DNA of 64,000 nt from Sparassis latifolia (lineage: Eukaryota > Basidiomycota > Agaricomycetes > Polyporales > Sparassidaceae): contig CM031558.1 of the NCBI GenBank assembly GCA_018466975.1, positions 1,240,001-1,304,000 on the forward strand. Reading direction: 5' to 3'. Shown here one piece after another: positions 31,970 to 43,910 of this stretch; position 1 is the first letter of the stretch; each line of letters begins with the position of its first letter. Both the position numbers and the translations under genes were made by a program. A model generated the notes under the pieces. It ran no database searches. It saw only the letters and a program-made list of their open reading frames with translations, and was not told the origin of the DNA.

Positions 31970-33037
31970 CACAAGGCGCCTTTATTCATGTGGCAAACCC
32001 CGTTGGTCCATCCTTATTCGACATGACCAACAACTCGGGGTATGTGCCTGCTGACTTAAACAGCACCCTTGAACTTCCACCACATGGTTGGGGTGTCCCA
32101 TGGCCATCAATGTCGGATCTTGAAGGCGAACAGATTCCCTGGCTGAACTTCAACCCTGCATCGTGGACGCCTGATATGACAGATTGGGCTATCAATGACC
32201 TCAATCTGGGTGTCGGCACATCAGCGGCCTCTTCGACGGTGTGCGACATTCACGATGTTGCTCGGCTCCGGCTGCCCGAGCCGTCAAACAACTGGGGTCA
32301 AACACCCTTTCCTCGCTGGCCTGTCCAACTCGAGCCTGGAATTCCCTTCCAGCAAAACCTGCCGGCCACCAGCATTGTCGATGCTGATCCAGTCTCCGTG
32401 GCCATTGTCGCGCCTGCCATGTCTAGAAACAATGCCGCTGCTGTATGTCCAGATGGGGTCCCTGTACATATAATTCCACCTGTGATCCCTGCCGGTTCAG
32501 CCTCTGGTATTACCAGCGCATCCGTTCCCTATCAGGCTGATGTCTCGACGATCACGGTACACTCCTCCATCTCAACATCCTTGTCTGTTACCGAGCAGTC
32601 TGGGTCCGGGTCTGCACAGATCATCCCTCCCGCTATGGTTGCTGGGCCCGACAACATGGTTCCTTCAAGTGCATGCATGATTCCGGAGGTCACTACGCCC
32701 AATAGCTCAGGTAACGTCCAGTCCCACAGCAATACTGCGGCTCTTCAGCCAGGCGAGCCTCTCCCTCCACCGCAACCAACTGAGGACAGCGCCATGTCCG
32801 ATCCACCTGGAACTGGAGAGACACCTCCTACCTCAGCATTGGTTTGCCCATCTCATGCGCGCAAGGTCCCTCCGAACGGCGGACTCGATATGGCAGCTGA
32901 CTGCTGCTCAGGTGAGAAGGTTTGGCCTGTCAGCTGCAAAAAATGGGTCCAAGATGACGAAGAGGAAGTCAACAGTAAAAGAGAATGAAGGGCAATCGGG
33001 GGACACTGCCAATGGGCCGAAGCGAAAGAAACGATGA
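31970..33037 (+). CDS. Disordered C-terminal region, probably of the 29.9 kb gene
   Basis: An open frame of about 340 residues runs from SQGAFIHVANPVGPSLFDM (from about 31966) to a stop at 32986-32988. It is rich in Pro, Ser and Thr with few charged residues, and ends CSGEKVWPVSCKKWVQDDEE. In the next frame the sequence continues with a basic end, NGPKRKKR, which looks like a nuclear localisation signal, to a stop at 33035-33037. A one-base shift or an alternative splice near 32945 would join the two. I infer that this is the disordered tail of the same gene as the 29.9-31.2 kb exons, because it is on the same strand and such tails are usual in that family. It could be an independent gene. 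Confidence 0.42.
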
Positions 33038-33039
33038 GG

Positions 33040-34141
33040 TTTGTCTTGTGCTGATATGTATGTGCGGTGAATTATGATCGCGTCTTATATTCATTTTCTT
33101 GGACTTCTTGGTCACTCATCATTCATCATGCTTACATTCTTGGGGTCATATTTCTCTATCTTCTTCGCTTTCTTGATATTCTGTCTTGTGTCGGTGCTCG
33201 CTACGTAGTCTATCTTGTGTGCCCGTTTCTTGGTACTCGTGCTTGTGATATCTTGTTACTGTAGTAATTAGGTTGTAAATAATGCATTTATGTTTGCAGC
33301 CTTAACATACAACAGTGAGATACATAACGGAAGGCACTATGCTGAACGGGACAACTCAGGGTGCACACCATGTGGCGTTCACTATGCATCATTATGCATC
33401 GTGAATGACTGCGCAGCGCACAGCATCAAGCATCAAGCATCAAGCGTGATGGTGCACCACTGCACAGTGTGATGCACAAAGGAATTGGCGGCATTGAACA
33501 TACAGCACAGAGTGCATGACAATCACATTCCTATAAATTCCTAGCTTGGGTAAAGACACTGCCGCTCGACAAAAATCTCCTTGAATATATTCGGGTGTAT
33601 GGTCCTGCAACTACTCAATTTGAATTACGAGAGGGCTACATACAGAACTCCGAGTCGATGAATCCCAGATGGCAAAGTGCAAGTGAACCGTGGGCAGTGC
33701 GGCGGTCTCTTCGGTAGGTAGGTAAGTAGGGACCCATCCAGATGCTACATGTAAGGGAGAAGGCCGACATCATATCGCAGATCTAGGTAAGATAAGGGCC
33801 ATGTCCGCAGATCCAGGAGATCCAGTCGAGATAGGGTTCTGAGCAAAAAAGGGATCAATGCAGCCAAAGAGGAAGTGGGGCGGGTGGCGGTGCTGCGGGC
33901 GGGTATAGTGCCAAGTCGGGATGGAAGGGAAGGATTGAACTAAGAATAAGACTGACGGAAAAGGTAAGGGGGCGCGCGGTGTCCCATGCCGACCACTATG
34001 CATCCGCTGTGCATCCTCTATGCATCCCTATGCATAGCTGAGTCACTGCGCTATGCATGCATGCTCCGCTCTATGACTGCTGGAAAGGTTGCATCACGCT
34101 TGGCTTACAGTCTTCACTATATTATGCATTAAAACGACATG
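33040..34141. other. ATGCAT-containing intergenic DNA
   Basis: No gene is recognised. ATGCAT and TGCATC words recur at 33380-33480 (with a triplicated CATCAAG) and 33995-34130. A minus-strand Pro/Phe/His-rich frame at 34003-33770 has no domain. Confidence 0.5.
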
Positions 34142-34368
34142 TACGCCTGCAAAACCCAACTTTTACTTAAAAGGGTACTTAAATGACTTAAATGGACTTA
34201 TGATCCTTATTTAAGGATATAAGGTCAAAAAGGGCCTAATGCATATTACATGAGTGTCTGAAATCAGACTTATTGATACTTATTTGAAGACTTATTGCTT
34301 TAAATAAGGGTTGTAAGACCAAAAAGTCAAAATAGCTCTGCAAGAAAAAGTTGGATTTTGCTGATGCC
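34142..34368. mobile_element. Diverged relative of the 17.2 kb MITE
   Basis: The left end 34147-34165 and right end 34345-34363 are inverted repeats at 16 of 19 positions. Both resemble the CAGCAAAA-xx-CAACTTTT terminus of the element at 17232-17427. The interior is AT-rich, with many ACTTA/TAAGT words and no coding frame. The element is about 225 bp and older than its relative, judging by TIR divergence. Confidence 0.68.
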
Positions 34369-34764
34369 TGATATTGTCACCCCCTCTGCTCCTCGCTCCG
34401 AGTTACAAGCATTTCCTAAAATTTGTGACAAATACGGTATTTAAGTAAGTTGAGAAACTCTCTGTAGAGACCAAACTGAGCCTCCCTTGTATCTTGGTGC
34501 TTCGGTAGTTTTCTGTAAACCGTCTTCTTACAAAAGGAATTGTCATAGAAGATTGCGAGACGAATGGGTGCACGGACACAATGAAACAATGCAATTTCAA
34601 GCTAGTATGTATAAATGAAAAAAGTCCATGAGCACGAGCTACCTACTAAAATATCGGCGTATGCAACGAGTGAGCATAAGCGAAAAAATGATAAATAAGA
34701 AGAATCAAGCATATACGAACGGCCACCACCCGCCAGACGCCCACAACCATCACCACCGGGATGC

Positions 34765-37046
34765 TCAATGTGGCCTGGCCGGATCGTCATACGGCGTCAC
34801 GAACGTCTCACTTTCAGGCTCGTAAGGCTTGTCGCTGAAATGCATCGGCGGACGTACGACGTTCGGCACCGCGCGGTACTGCTGGTTCCGGCCGTCGCTG
34901 ACAAGCTTGCTCAGGACGCCGAGAAGGAGCACGAGCACGCCCGCGATGAGGCCCATAATGATGTACGAGTTACGTGTGAGCCCACCGAGATCGACCGTCG
35001 ATGACGACGACACGCCGCCGGACGCCTCAGCGAGTGCCGCGTCGAGCTTCGCAGCCGCAGCGGGGGTGGTAGTGCTCGCCGTCGACGGGCTTAGGGTGCT
35101 TGCAGAAGGGCCCGAGGTGCTGGACGCACCCGCCGAATGGGTCGCGGAGAGGGAGGGGGAGGTGAGCGAGTACGTGACGCTCTGCGAGACGGTCTTCGGG
35201 TACGTGTAGTTCTGGTTATCCTGGATCTGCTGCTGCTGAATCTGCCCGATCCGCTCCAAGTTGAGCGTGTCGAAGTTCGCCCAGGCCTTGTCCGGGTCCG
35301 TGAGCTGGGAAAGCGGTCAGTAATAGATGGTGCACTTGAGCGCCGGACGCACAGAGAGTAGCTGCATGTAGGGCTGGTTCGTGCGGTTCTCGGTCCAGTT
35401 TCCCCAGTGAAAGAGCGTGTAGACATTCCGCAGGAACGAGCTGCCGAGGATGAAATCTATGGTACGAATGAACCCGGGCGATCAGCTGGAGCCGCCACAC
35501 TTGGAGAAGGGATACATACCGACACCACCAGATGCACTGCTGTAACTGATAGCACCGATGCACGTGAAAGAACCATCATCGCTGACGTCGACATGTGTGG
35601 AGTCGAGGGGGTCAACCGCGTAGATGCTCTCACTGTGAATCGCGAGTCGACAGATAAACAATTTGTTCTGCAAGAATAGGGATTGAGATGTAGACGAACC
35701 CAAACACCATACTGATGTTCAACTTTGTCGAACACGGCACCGAATAAGTCTTCATACTAGGAATCCATTGCGCTCCTGGGATATCCTTGTAGATCCCGTC
35801 GACATAGTACGGCGGAGCTATCACTGTCAATGTACCAGTTAGCACACCGACAACTATGTGAGTTAATCGACAAGGTGAACACCCACTCAGGGAAGTACCA
35901 GAATCAAGGAGGACAATAGTCTGATTGGGACCAGGGTTAGCATTAACACCAGTGCCATTGGGTCTGAACAGCACCGGGTAAGCGCTGTACATCTCAAAAT
36001 GAAAGATACAAAATGCACCCAAACGAGTTGCCAGTTAGAAACTTCCCATCCAAGTAAACACCATCCATGAACGTGGAGAAGGCATTGTCAGAGTATACCG
36101 GTAATGGAGGTGCCTCAAGGACCGCTTCAAAGTTCGTCACAATCTCCGCTACGCAGACCCAGTCAGTGCATACGCACCAAGAGTGTATCAGCGAACTTAC
36201 AGATCGTGAGAGCACCGCCGTCAACTACGCCAACAGCAGAACGTGTAAGGTATAAGGTAATGTACGGCTCCATGTCGGGATTGTTGTTGAATAGCTACAA
36301 CGTGTTTGAGCAATAGGATCTCGTGATTCTGAGAAATCGTAGGTTCTTACATTTGACAGGAATGGCCAACCATTGTCTGGGCTATTGCTGTATAGTTCTT
36401 CTAGAATAGGGGAAACGAACGGTCTACCCAAATTACAATATCAGTGGAGGCAAGGCAGAACGTCGATTGCTACACGTACGAACTGACACCCAGGATACCG
36501 TCGGCAGAACTGCCAAATTCAGCAGCAGCGGATTCGGAGTTGACTGGAGTAACATGGTAAGTACCAAAAAGCGCCGGAATGGTTGAGATACAAACTGAAC
36601 GCCTGTGCTTGCACTGTATACTGGCCAAGGGAGATATTCGCGAGCACGATCGGCCCATCAATATAAGTCCCGTCACTACCATGAGCGAAGTATGAATATT
36701 GTGCACACTGCCGTCGAGGCGAGAGCTCTACTCACTCATAGGTGTCGCTCCTGCTGTGCCCAGTGGGAATGAGGCCGTCCAGCGTCAGATTTTGGGAGTT
36801 GTAGATCCATAGGTCTGAGCTGCCAGTGTCAATAATAACCTGGAACGGCTGGCCCTGGATGTAAACGGTCGCGGTGTACTCTCCAATGAGCCCCCACGAA
36901 TTGGTGAACCCGAGCTGGCTCTCGTTCGTGGTGTTGACCGTCACAACAGCTGTCGTGTTCTTGAAGATGGGGTTGTGATCGGCCGCGGCATAGATCGCGG
37001 CAAAGCAGGAGCAGAGCGACAGGAGAGTCAACGGAACCACAAACAT
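34765..37046 (-). CDS. A1-family aspartic protease with C-terminal membrane anchor
   Basis: This is a pepsin-like secreted peptidase, likely tethered at the cell surface or in the secretory pathway. The start at 37046 is chosen because it begins a signal peptide (MFVVPLTLLSLCSCFAAIYA). An ATG at 37175 in the same frame would bury it. The first active site is IIDTGSSDLW in exon 1 and the second is LLDSGTSLS near 35920. Well-supported exons are 37046-36736, 36675-36596, 36543-36480, 36423-36351, 36294-36201 and one from 36148; introns are 51-60 nt. The later exons contain DFILGSSFLRNVYTLFHWG (about 35455-35400), a Ser/Thr-rich linker, a hydrophobic helix IIMGLIAGVLVLLLGVL (about 34965-34910), and a cytoplasmic tail ending at 34765. 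The splice after VYLDGKFLTGNS near 36030 was not resolved. Both aspartates are present, so activity is expected. Confidence 0.9.
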
Positions 37047-38275
37047 GTGCCAACCGCGTACCAGAGGTTGAGGAGATGATGGAGACTTCGTGCCAGCAAC
37101 ATGGCATTTTATACGTGCCTCACCAGGAGGGAAGCCCAAGGGAATATAGTCGGAGTCCCATGTTTGAACAGCCACTACTATCGGTGGCTCGCCCGAGCGC
37201 GCATGAGCGCGCGGTGATGCACCATGAGCCTATGTGCACCCCGAGCCTTCTGTGCCGCACAGAGCAGCATGGACTGCCAAGTCATCATTCGAGGTGAGGT
37301 CTTGCGACGTGTTTTCAATGCTAGGACACCCGAGACGTTGAATCAATAGAGTAAGTACTTAAATAATAATTGTGGCCCATAGGGCTTCTCAATTCTTGTG
37401 CTCGTTTTTTAGCTCGCCCGCCTTGCCTGGTAGGATGATTAGCCAGGATTAGCCGAGTGATGGGCCAATATTAGATCCCGAGATCGCTGCACGGCCGACA
37501 AGGCTGAGGCCGCACTGAACCATGCTACGACTCATAAATACTGTATATTATCATTGTCCAAAGTGATTGCTGCTCAAGAGAGAAGTGAACAGAATTCCCA
37601 GAATGTGATCTTCAAAGATTTTGCACGAAGAAACGGTGATATCCCCGACGCTGTGCAGCGCTGTGCTCACCGCGCTGGACGTAGCTGAGATCTGGATCTA
37701 CTGGCATCAGTCGGGTAATTCTGGCTAATCTTCCTACCCCAGGCAGAGCGCGCGAACTGGAAAGCGAGCATAAGAATTGAGAAGCCCTATGCATGTACAA
37801 GCTTGCAATAATGGGTGAGGAATCGGAAATCTGAGATCTGACAGCGGTGATATTAGGTTTAAGGCGATGCCCTTGCTCCATTCGCACCTTCCCGCCGTTG
37901 CTGCTGCACTACTTAGTTCAGCAAACTTGTTCAAGGGCCCAGATTAAATATCTCCATAAGACCGATATGCTGTTTTCGCAGCGACAATCCTTGATTTTTG
38001 CGACACACACCTATGTACATAGCTTTGAGTTGAAATAGCATACGCTTGGCACCCCTTCAGACGAGCTTGGCGACAACCTACTTTCGCATGTCAAGATGAG
38101 TGACATCTGGAGTCTCCGTTGTGAAGACCATCTGGAGCCACACATAGAACTTTAACGCTGATCCAACAATGCATAGGTGATGAATCTAGGAGAATTTTCT
38201 ACAATTGCGACACGTCTATGCAAAAACTGCCTATTCTTCCGATGTCTGCTTGTCGTTCACGTACAATTGAACGAT
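37047..38275. other. Intergenic region, no gene seen
   Basis: This stretch separates the 5' end of the protease gene from the 3' end of the first reductase. Open frames are short, and no domain, RNA gene or repeat was recognised. Confidence 0.6.
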
Positions 38276-39473
38276 CTACTTCAGCCATCCGCGTGCTTTG
38301 AAGTCTGCAATCATATCGCGCGTGCTCTCCTCAAGCGTGTGGTACTGCAACCCGAGCAGCTTGGCCGCTTTCGCGGTGTTGTAATTGGTGACATACACGG
38401 CCTCCTCAGGCTTGTACGACTCGTTTCCTGCCGGTGTGGATGGTTCGAGCTTGCGCGCGGCGATTACTGTCGTGGCTGGTCAGGCAGCGGACACACGAGA
38501 AACGATCGGGCATACTTACCCCAGTCCTGCCAGTTGTATGCGCCGCCAGAAATGATAATGCGCTCGCCGCCAGCTTCCGCCTTCACCAGTGCGAGCACGT
38601 GCGCGTCTGCCAGGTCGCGCACGTCGACCCAACTTGACCTATAGCGGAAACGTCGCTTCAGCATAACCCTTTCTAAGAAGCACCGTGCCACACGCACCCA
38701 GTAGCAAGTGTAGCCTTGTCCTTCGCGCCCTCAAACACAGCGAAAAACAACTCGTGCATAGACGTGTTGAGCTGTTCGCGCTGTCCAATGGCGTGCAGGA
38801 TTGGACCGAACACGTACGGCGGGTTGAGCACGACGAGATCCCAGCTGAGCTGCGCCTTGTTCTTTGCGACAAAGTCCCATGCAGCCCGCTCCGCGAGCGT
38901 TTTGCTTGCCATGTACTTGTCCGAGCCGGCCGCATTGCGTCCCTTCTCCTCGACCTCCTTGACGGACTTGTTGTTCCAGTCGAGCTCGGTGAAGACATGC
39001 GGCTCCGGCAAGGCAGTGAGCACGGCGGCGCAGGAGGACGTGACGACGACGCGCTTGACTGCAGAGCCGTTCTTGAGCGCGCTCTGCAGGACGCTCAGCG
39101 TGCCGCTCACCGCAGGGAAGATGACGTCGTTGGGCTCGGCGGCGTTGAAGTGGAAGGGCGACGCGGTGTGCTCGATCGCGACGACGCCCTTAACAGCCTC
39201 GTCGAACGCACCTTCCTACGGCCCAGGTTCAGTATCAGCGCGCAGTAGGGGACGGGAAGGGCTCACCTTGGTGATGTCCTCAACGATGACGATCTCGAGC
39301 TTATTTCCGTAGGACTTGAACGTCTCATATAGGTGCTTGGACTTGCTATGGGAGCGCACGGTGCCGCGCACGGCGTAGCCCTGTTCCAGTAACCTACGCA
39401 CGACCCATATCGCGATGTAGCCGTTCGCGCCCGTGACGAGCACTTTTCCAGTTCCGGGGGTGATGGCGGGCAT
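38276..39473 (-). CDS. Extended SDR: NAD(P)H-dependent aldehyde/ketone reductase, copy A
   Basis: The gene encodes 344 residues in four exons (39473-39267, 39215-38698, 38638-38520, 38466-38276), with all junctions GT-AG and in phase. The N-terminus has the Rossmann motif [20 protein letters not shown]. Next come [40 protein letters not shown], and the catalytic YMASK (Tyr-x-x-x-Lys) with the upstream serine. [20 protein letters not shown] and a C-terminal [11 protein letters not shown] follow. This is the dihydroflavonol-reductase-like group that includes yeast Gre2 (methylglyoxal and ketone reductase) and carbonyl reductases. The natural substrate cannot be told from sequence. A close paralogue with identical exon lengths lies at 46455-47656 on the same strand. 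Confidence 0.93.
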
Positions 39474-42400
39474 GATACGTATTGCGGGGTGGTGGAGGGT
39501 TTGGATGTGGTTGATGCGATGCGAACAGAGATCGACCTCTACGTCTGTCTACCACTTTAAAATACGGGTCATCTCCGCCCCTTAAGTAAGAAAAGTTTGG
39601 TAAGAAACAACGCAACAAGAGCTGACCGAGCAAGATCGGATGTCGACGGGGGTTTAGACTTACTCAGGCCATGTCTCCTGTAAGCAGACTACAAGATAAA
39701 CCCTTCTTGAGCGGGGGAGGACGGGATTATTAAGGGCTACCTAGGCAATGTCCCATGGCACCTTTTATCCACCCGGAACACATGTAAGCTATGTAAGCGC
39801 AGCCGGAAGCACGAGTGCGTACAGTACATACCGTCGAGACTCGGCGCGACGTTTCTTACACGCCGTTGGCCTGTAGACGTCCTCTGTACACTGTGGAAAC
39901 GCTACGTATCGCGTTCTTGCTGATGATAACACTACCGTCGAGCGCAGCCAAGTACTCCGGAACAAGTCAATGCAATCACGCGTCGCACAAAAATGACGTT
40001 GCCCGGCAATGCCCGACTAACTCACATCTGCAGAATGGCAGTCAGAAGGTGGGCGGCAATCCTTGTCCAGTCCTTCCGAGCTTCTACTTCTGAACTTCTA
40101 GTACAACAGTCGTCTGTCATACTTATGTACAGGTACAGGACGCATGCGAATAGATGCGAATGTCATCAAATTGCAAACCTCGCCGCAAAAGAATATGACA
40201 TTTGTGACAAAAATCGGCCCGCGACGCTGCGGCACGTCGTCGTTGCCACTATAGTTGCTGACGATGTACGGGCCGCGCCACTCCACGACTAGAGTCAAAA
40301 TATGTTTCTTCCTCTATTACAAGCAAATTAGAAGGCAGGGTTACGGAGCATACAAGGACCCCCTGTATCCGAGTTCACCGTGTATGCTGCTTAGCTCACT
40401 GTTAGCTCACTGTCTGTGACAGCACCGACGACCCAGAGTCGGCCGAGAGACTGCGGGAGACGGTTAAGGTCCCGAGTCCCGCCTCCCGCCCTCATCGGCG
40501 TTCCACTCCTCCTCGCACCGCCAGGATGATCCCAAGTTGCCGTTCCAAACGTTTCTCGAGGTCCCCCGGGAGGAGCTGGAATAACCGCGAATTCCAGGAT
40601 AACTTGCAGCTTCAGAGCGATGTCAACAAATTCTAAAACTCCAACGCATGCACCACGCCCGCGCGGCGTGCGAGCAGACCAGGGAGCGTCTCTGCTGCCA
40701 TTGCGCTGGATGCCGGATGCTGAGGCTTGTTGCAGTTAAGGTCGAGCTTTCAAGGTAAACCCGCAGTAGCGCACTGCAGCGGAGGAGCTCCGCAAGACCA
40801 GTGTCAAGGTGGGTGACTGCGTCTCTGAGGTACTCAAAACGACAGAGGACAGCGCTATACGCGCAGCACGTCTCTGGTTGTATTCTTTTTGTGCATGTTT
40901 ACAGTGTTCCAGGGCATCTGCCATGGTGCAATCGACAATCGCAATGATGATGGAGCCTATTCGGAAAACAGCTGCCTAAAAAGCCCTCTCTGAGACGTTC
41001 ATAGATGCAGTTGGGGCCCAAAGCACGGCGGATTCGAGGAGAAATGCGTCGTGCGAAGGCGGGCATCGCCGGTGGCGGGATGCGCGTGGAGGCGAACGCG
41101 GAGTATGTCTTTCTTCGCCCGTCTTATGTATCGTCACTGAGATCCTTGCCGCGTGTCAAGGCACAAGGACTTGCCGCGGCGCGAGGGGTGAGAGCGCATG
41201 AATGCGACGAACCCGCTCATGCGCTCTCTCGTCTCGCTGCGGCAGGCGTACGACGAGTACGAAAACCCCGTCGTCGTCGCCTCGCTGCACTCCGCCACGC
41301 CGACGTTTGGAGGTGGTTCAACGACAACGAATACGCGCGCCTGTAGCAGCTCATGAAGGCTCCCGACCCGACGTTTTCATCATGAGTCTTTCGAGCGAGT
41401 TCCGCGAGTACATCACTCCCGAGATTGTCGATGCATACCTGAGCGTCCACCGGCAGGTGCTCGAAGCATGGTGCGGCGAGGCGATAAGCGTATCTACCGG
41501 TTAAGCCGTGCTCTGTTACTCAACGATGCTGTAGACGTACAACGTCTTGCGGATGACGATGGAGTAGTACCTCAAACAAGGACTCATTCAGCCACAGCAA
41601 AGTCCTAGTGCCCAGTCAACCCATCCGGTTACTCCAGCTACTTGCGCATGGAAATCGTCGTGGTTCAGAGTATGTGCCACCTTCCTCAAATTCTGTACAT
41701 GTCGTCCTCCTTATTTCGATGACACTCGTTTGCTTTAGATGGTCTCGTCAATTATTTATGGGTACCGTCGTACCCTGAATGCTGCGCGGAATCCCCACGG
41801 AGTAGTTCTGCTCGTGATTCACTCAGCTGTTGATCTATTTGTGCGCAGCTATATTCCCCTCTTCCACGTCCTAGGATTTAATCCGTACACGAGTCTCACT
41901 GCACTCATCTACCGATATTGTGAATAGGATCACCGTGCCAGGTAGCGTCGAGATCTTCGTCTTGGTTGTACGGATTAAATGATAATACATGTTGGGTGTG
42001 CACAGAATTGTCAAGTATCTCCCGCAAAGGCGGCCCTCGCAGAGAAAATTAAAGTCCTATGGTGTACCACGGTTATATGCGTGGGTACACCCGCGTGCAG
42101 GCCCACGCATAAATTGGCGAGGATAAGTGCAGAATCTCGAGCTGCCGATATGTTATAGGAATGAGCAGGGTGAGCAACACCAGGTATACGGTACCGGTCC
42201 AGGACACACTGGCACCGGCGTCCGATGGGGAGAGTAAAAGACCACCGACATCCGAGATAATCAACGCCGCAACCGCGAGACCGGCGTCAGTGGGTGTGAG
42301 CGCACATGCCACTCTGCACTAACTTTGCAATAGAAATTGCAAAGTCGCGCTGCGCCTACGGCGGCGCCCGCGTATTGGCCTTCGCGTTGTTATGCTCAAG

Positions 42401-43910
42401 CTCTAAACTGCCTCCGAGCTCCTTAGCAGCGTGGAGTTCCGATCGACAAAGTTGTTGATGAGGGTGACTTCGACGCCTAGGCCACCCACTCAGACTTTGG
42501 ATCTCAGTAAAAAATCAGGAGCGGCGGAAGATCAAATTACCCTCACGAACAGGAATTTTTCGATGGCTAGTGACAGAAGGAATAAGTTTTGCATGTGGCA
42601 GCAAACTTCTGGTGTGTTGTCCTGTCAGACAGAAGCTTACAGCGCTTTGCATATTGCGTGAAACCCGCGGATTTTTTTCCGCTATTTGGCCCGTGCAAAT
42701 AAACCCATATGGAGAAGGTCGAGTTTGCCAGCCACCCGCGGCATTCAGGGCTCTCCTCGGCATTTGTCGTTTGGAGTCCGCAACACTTTTCAGCCCGTCC
42801 CAGGGCCTCTGAACATCATATGTGGCCCGCTCATTTTTCTTATGAGGTTTTTGCATGACAAACGGTACTTTCGTTGCGAACTCTTGATTCGACCTGCCTC
42901 CTTCCGTTTATGGCTTTGTTTGCGCCAGCCAAATAGTGCAATTTTTTCACGCAATTACTTATGCAAAGCGCTGTAAATAATGTCGGAAAAAAAAGTGCCT
43001 TGCAACGGACATTGCCTGACATCTACTTATTTGGGACTTGTAACTGCCTTGTCGGGAGAAAAATGGTGCTAAAATCACTCAAAATGCCCTAATTTCTTCG
43101 CAAGGAGGTCAAAATCCGTCGCCTTATTAGGCACGATAGGTTTTTCCGACAAATTTTTAGCAGCGCCACCATCGTTCGCAAACATCGTAGACTTCCGTAG
43201 AAGATCTGTGAGCGCTGCAATTTTTAACATTGCACGGTATCAGGTAGCAACCTATGGTAACAGCAGCCGGCCGAGAAACTTTTGACCTCAAGCAGAAAAT
43301 GTGAAACCGGTGCACTAGATCTCCTACTCCCCGAGCAGGACTCGTATTTCGTCACTTTCCGCCCTCGCGAGTCAACATCCTCTAGTTATTGTGCCGCCGC
43401 CAAAGCCTGCTGGTAAGGTGCATGACTTGAGGGGCCCACCGAGTGGTGTTGTCTTTGCAGGATATGTTCGCAGCCAGGCTATGATCGCGGAACTGCCCTG
43501 ATTCTCGTGCTGCTTGAGAGATGGAGGAGGCCGAGTATTTGGTGTCTCTGCCGCGCTTGCGCGGAAAACATTTTCATAGGTAAGCTGCCGTTCCACTACC
43601 GGGGTGTTGGCTCCGGAAGGTCTAGCAACGGACCACGGTATCGGGAAAACTGAATTACCTTGCTATCTACGGTATATGCAAATTTCGGTCAGATCATCTA
43701 TCACACAGAGTCCGTACTTCTTCCAGTACTTCTTCCGGCCGCCAAACAATTGCCTCTTCCTTCAAGCCCAGTCCGACCTTTGATTTCGCCAGTCTTCTAT
43801 CCCAGAGGAATATTAACCTGGTGTATGTCTCCACAACGTCCAAGGGTCGTTTGAGCGCTGTCCTCCCGGTAGTTTTATCTCGTGGACATCCTTGGTATCC
43901 TCTTGCAACA
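39474..43910. other. Long intergenic region, no intact gene recognised
   Basis: The first 170 bp correspond to the duplicated promoter of the reductase. A decayed coding patch (41197-41503) is listed separately. A 79-residue hydrophobic minus-strand frame (42312-42073) and several other frames show no family. The part from 42.4 to 43.3 kb is AT-rich. No tRNA or rRNA was recognised. Confidence 0.45.
41197..41503 (+). pseudogene. Possible coding relic, unknown family
   Basis: MNATNPLMRSLVSLRQAYDE continues YENPVVVASLHSATPTF in one frame from 41198. After a frame change come KAPDPTF and PDVFIMSLSSEFREYITPEI plus VDAYLSVHRQVLEAWCGEA, ending at a stop 41502-41504. The segments read like real protein and follow one another on the same strand, but they lie in different frames without intron signals. 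I cannot name the family. It could be a decayed gene fragment. Confidence 0.3.

Noticed and set aside
31500..32054. Plus-strand frames rich in His/Leu/Pro at 31526-32054
   Set aside because: They run through the ACCCAT repeats and CACCA/CTTC runs; only the segment after about 31966 has protein-like composition.
37046..37175. Upstream ATG at 37175 for the aspartic protease
   Set aside because: It is in frame but would put 43 hydrophilic residues before the signal peptide. The ATG at 37046 starts the signal peptide directly.
38685..39312. Long plus-strand frames over reductase A (and equivalents at 46888-47457)
   Set aside because: They are antisense to conserved reductase exons and show no domain of their own.
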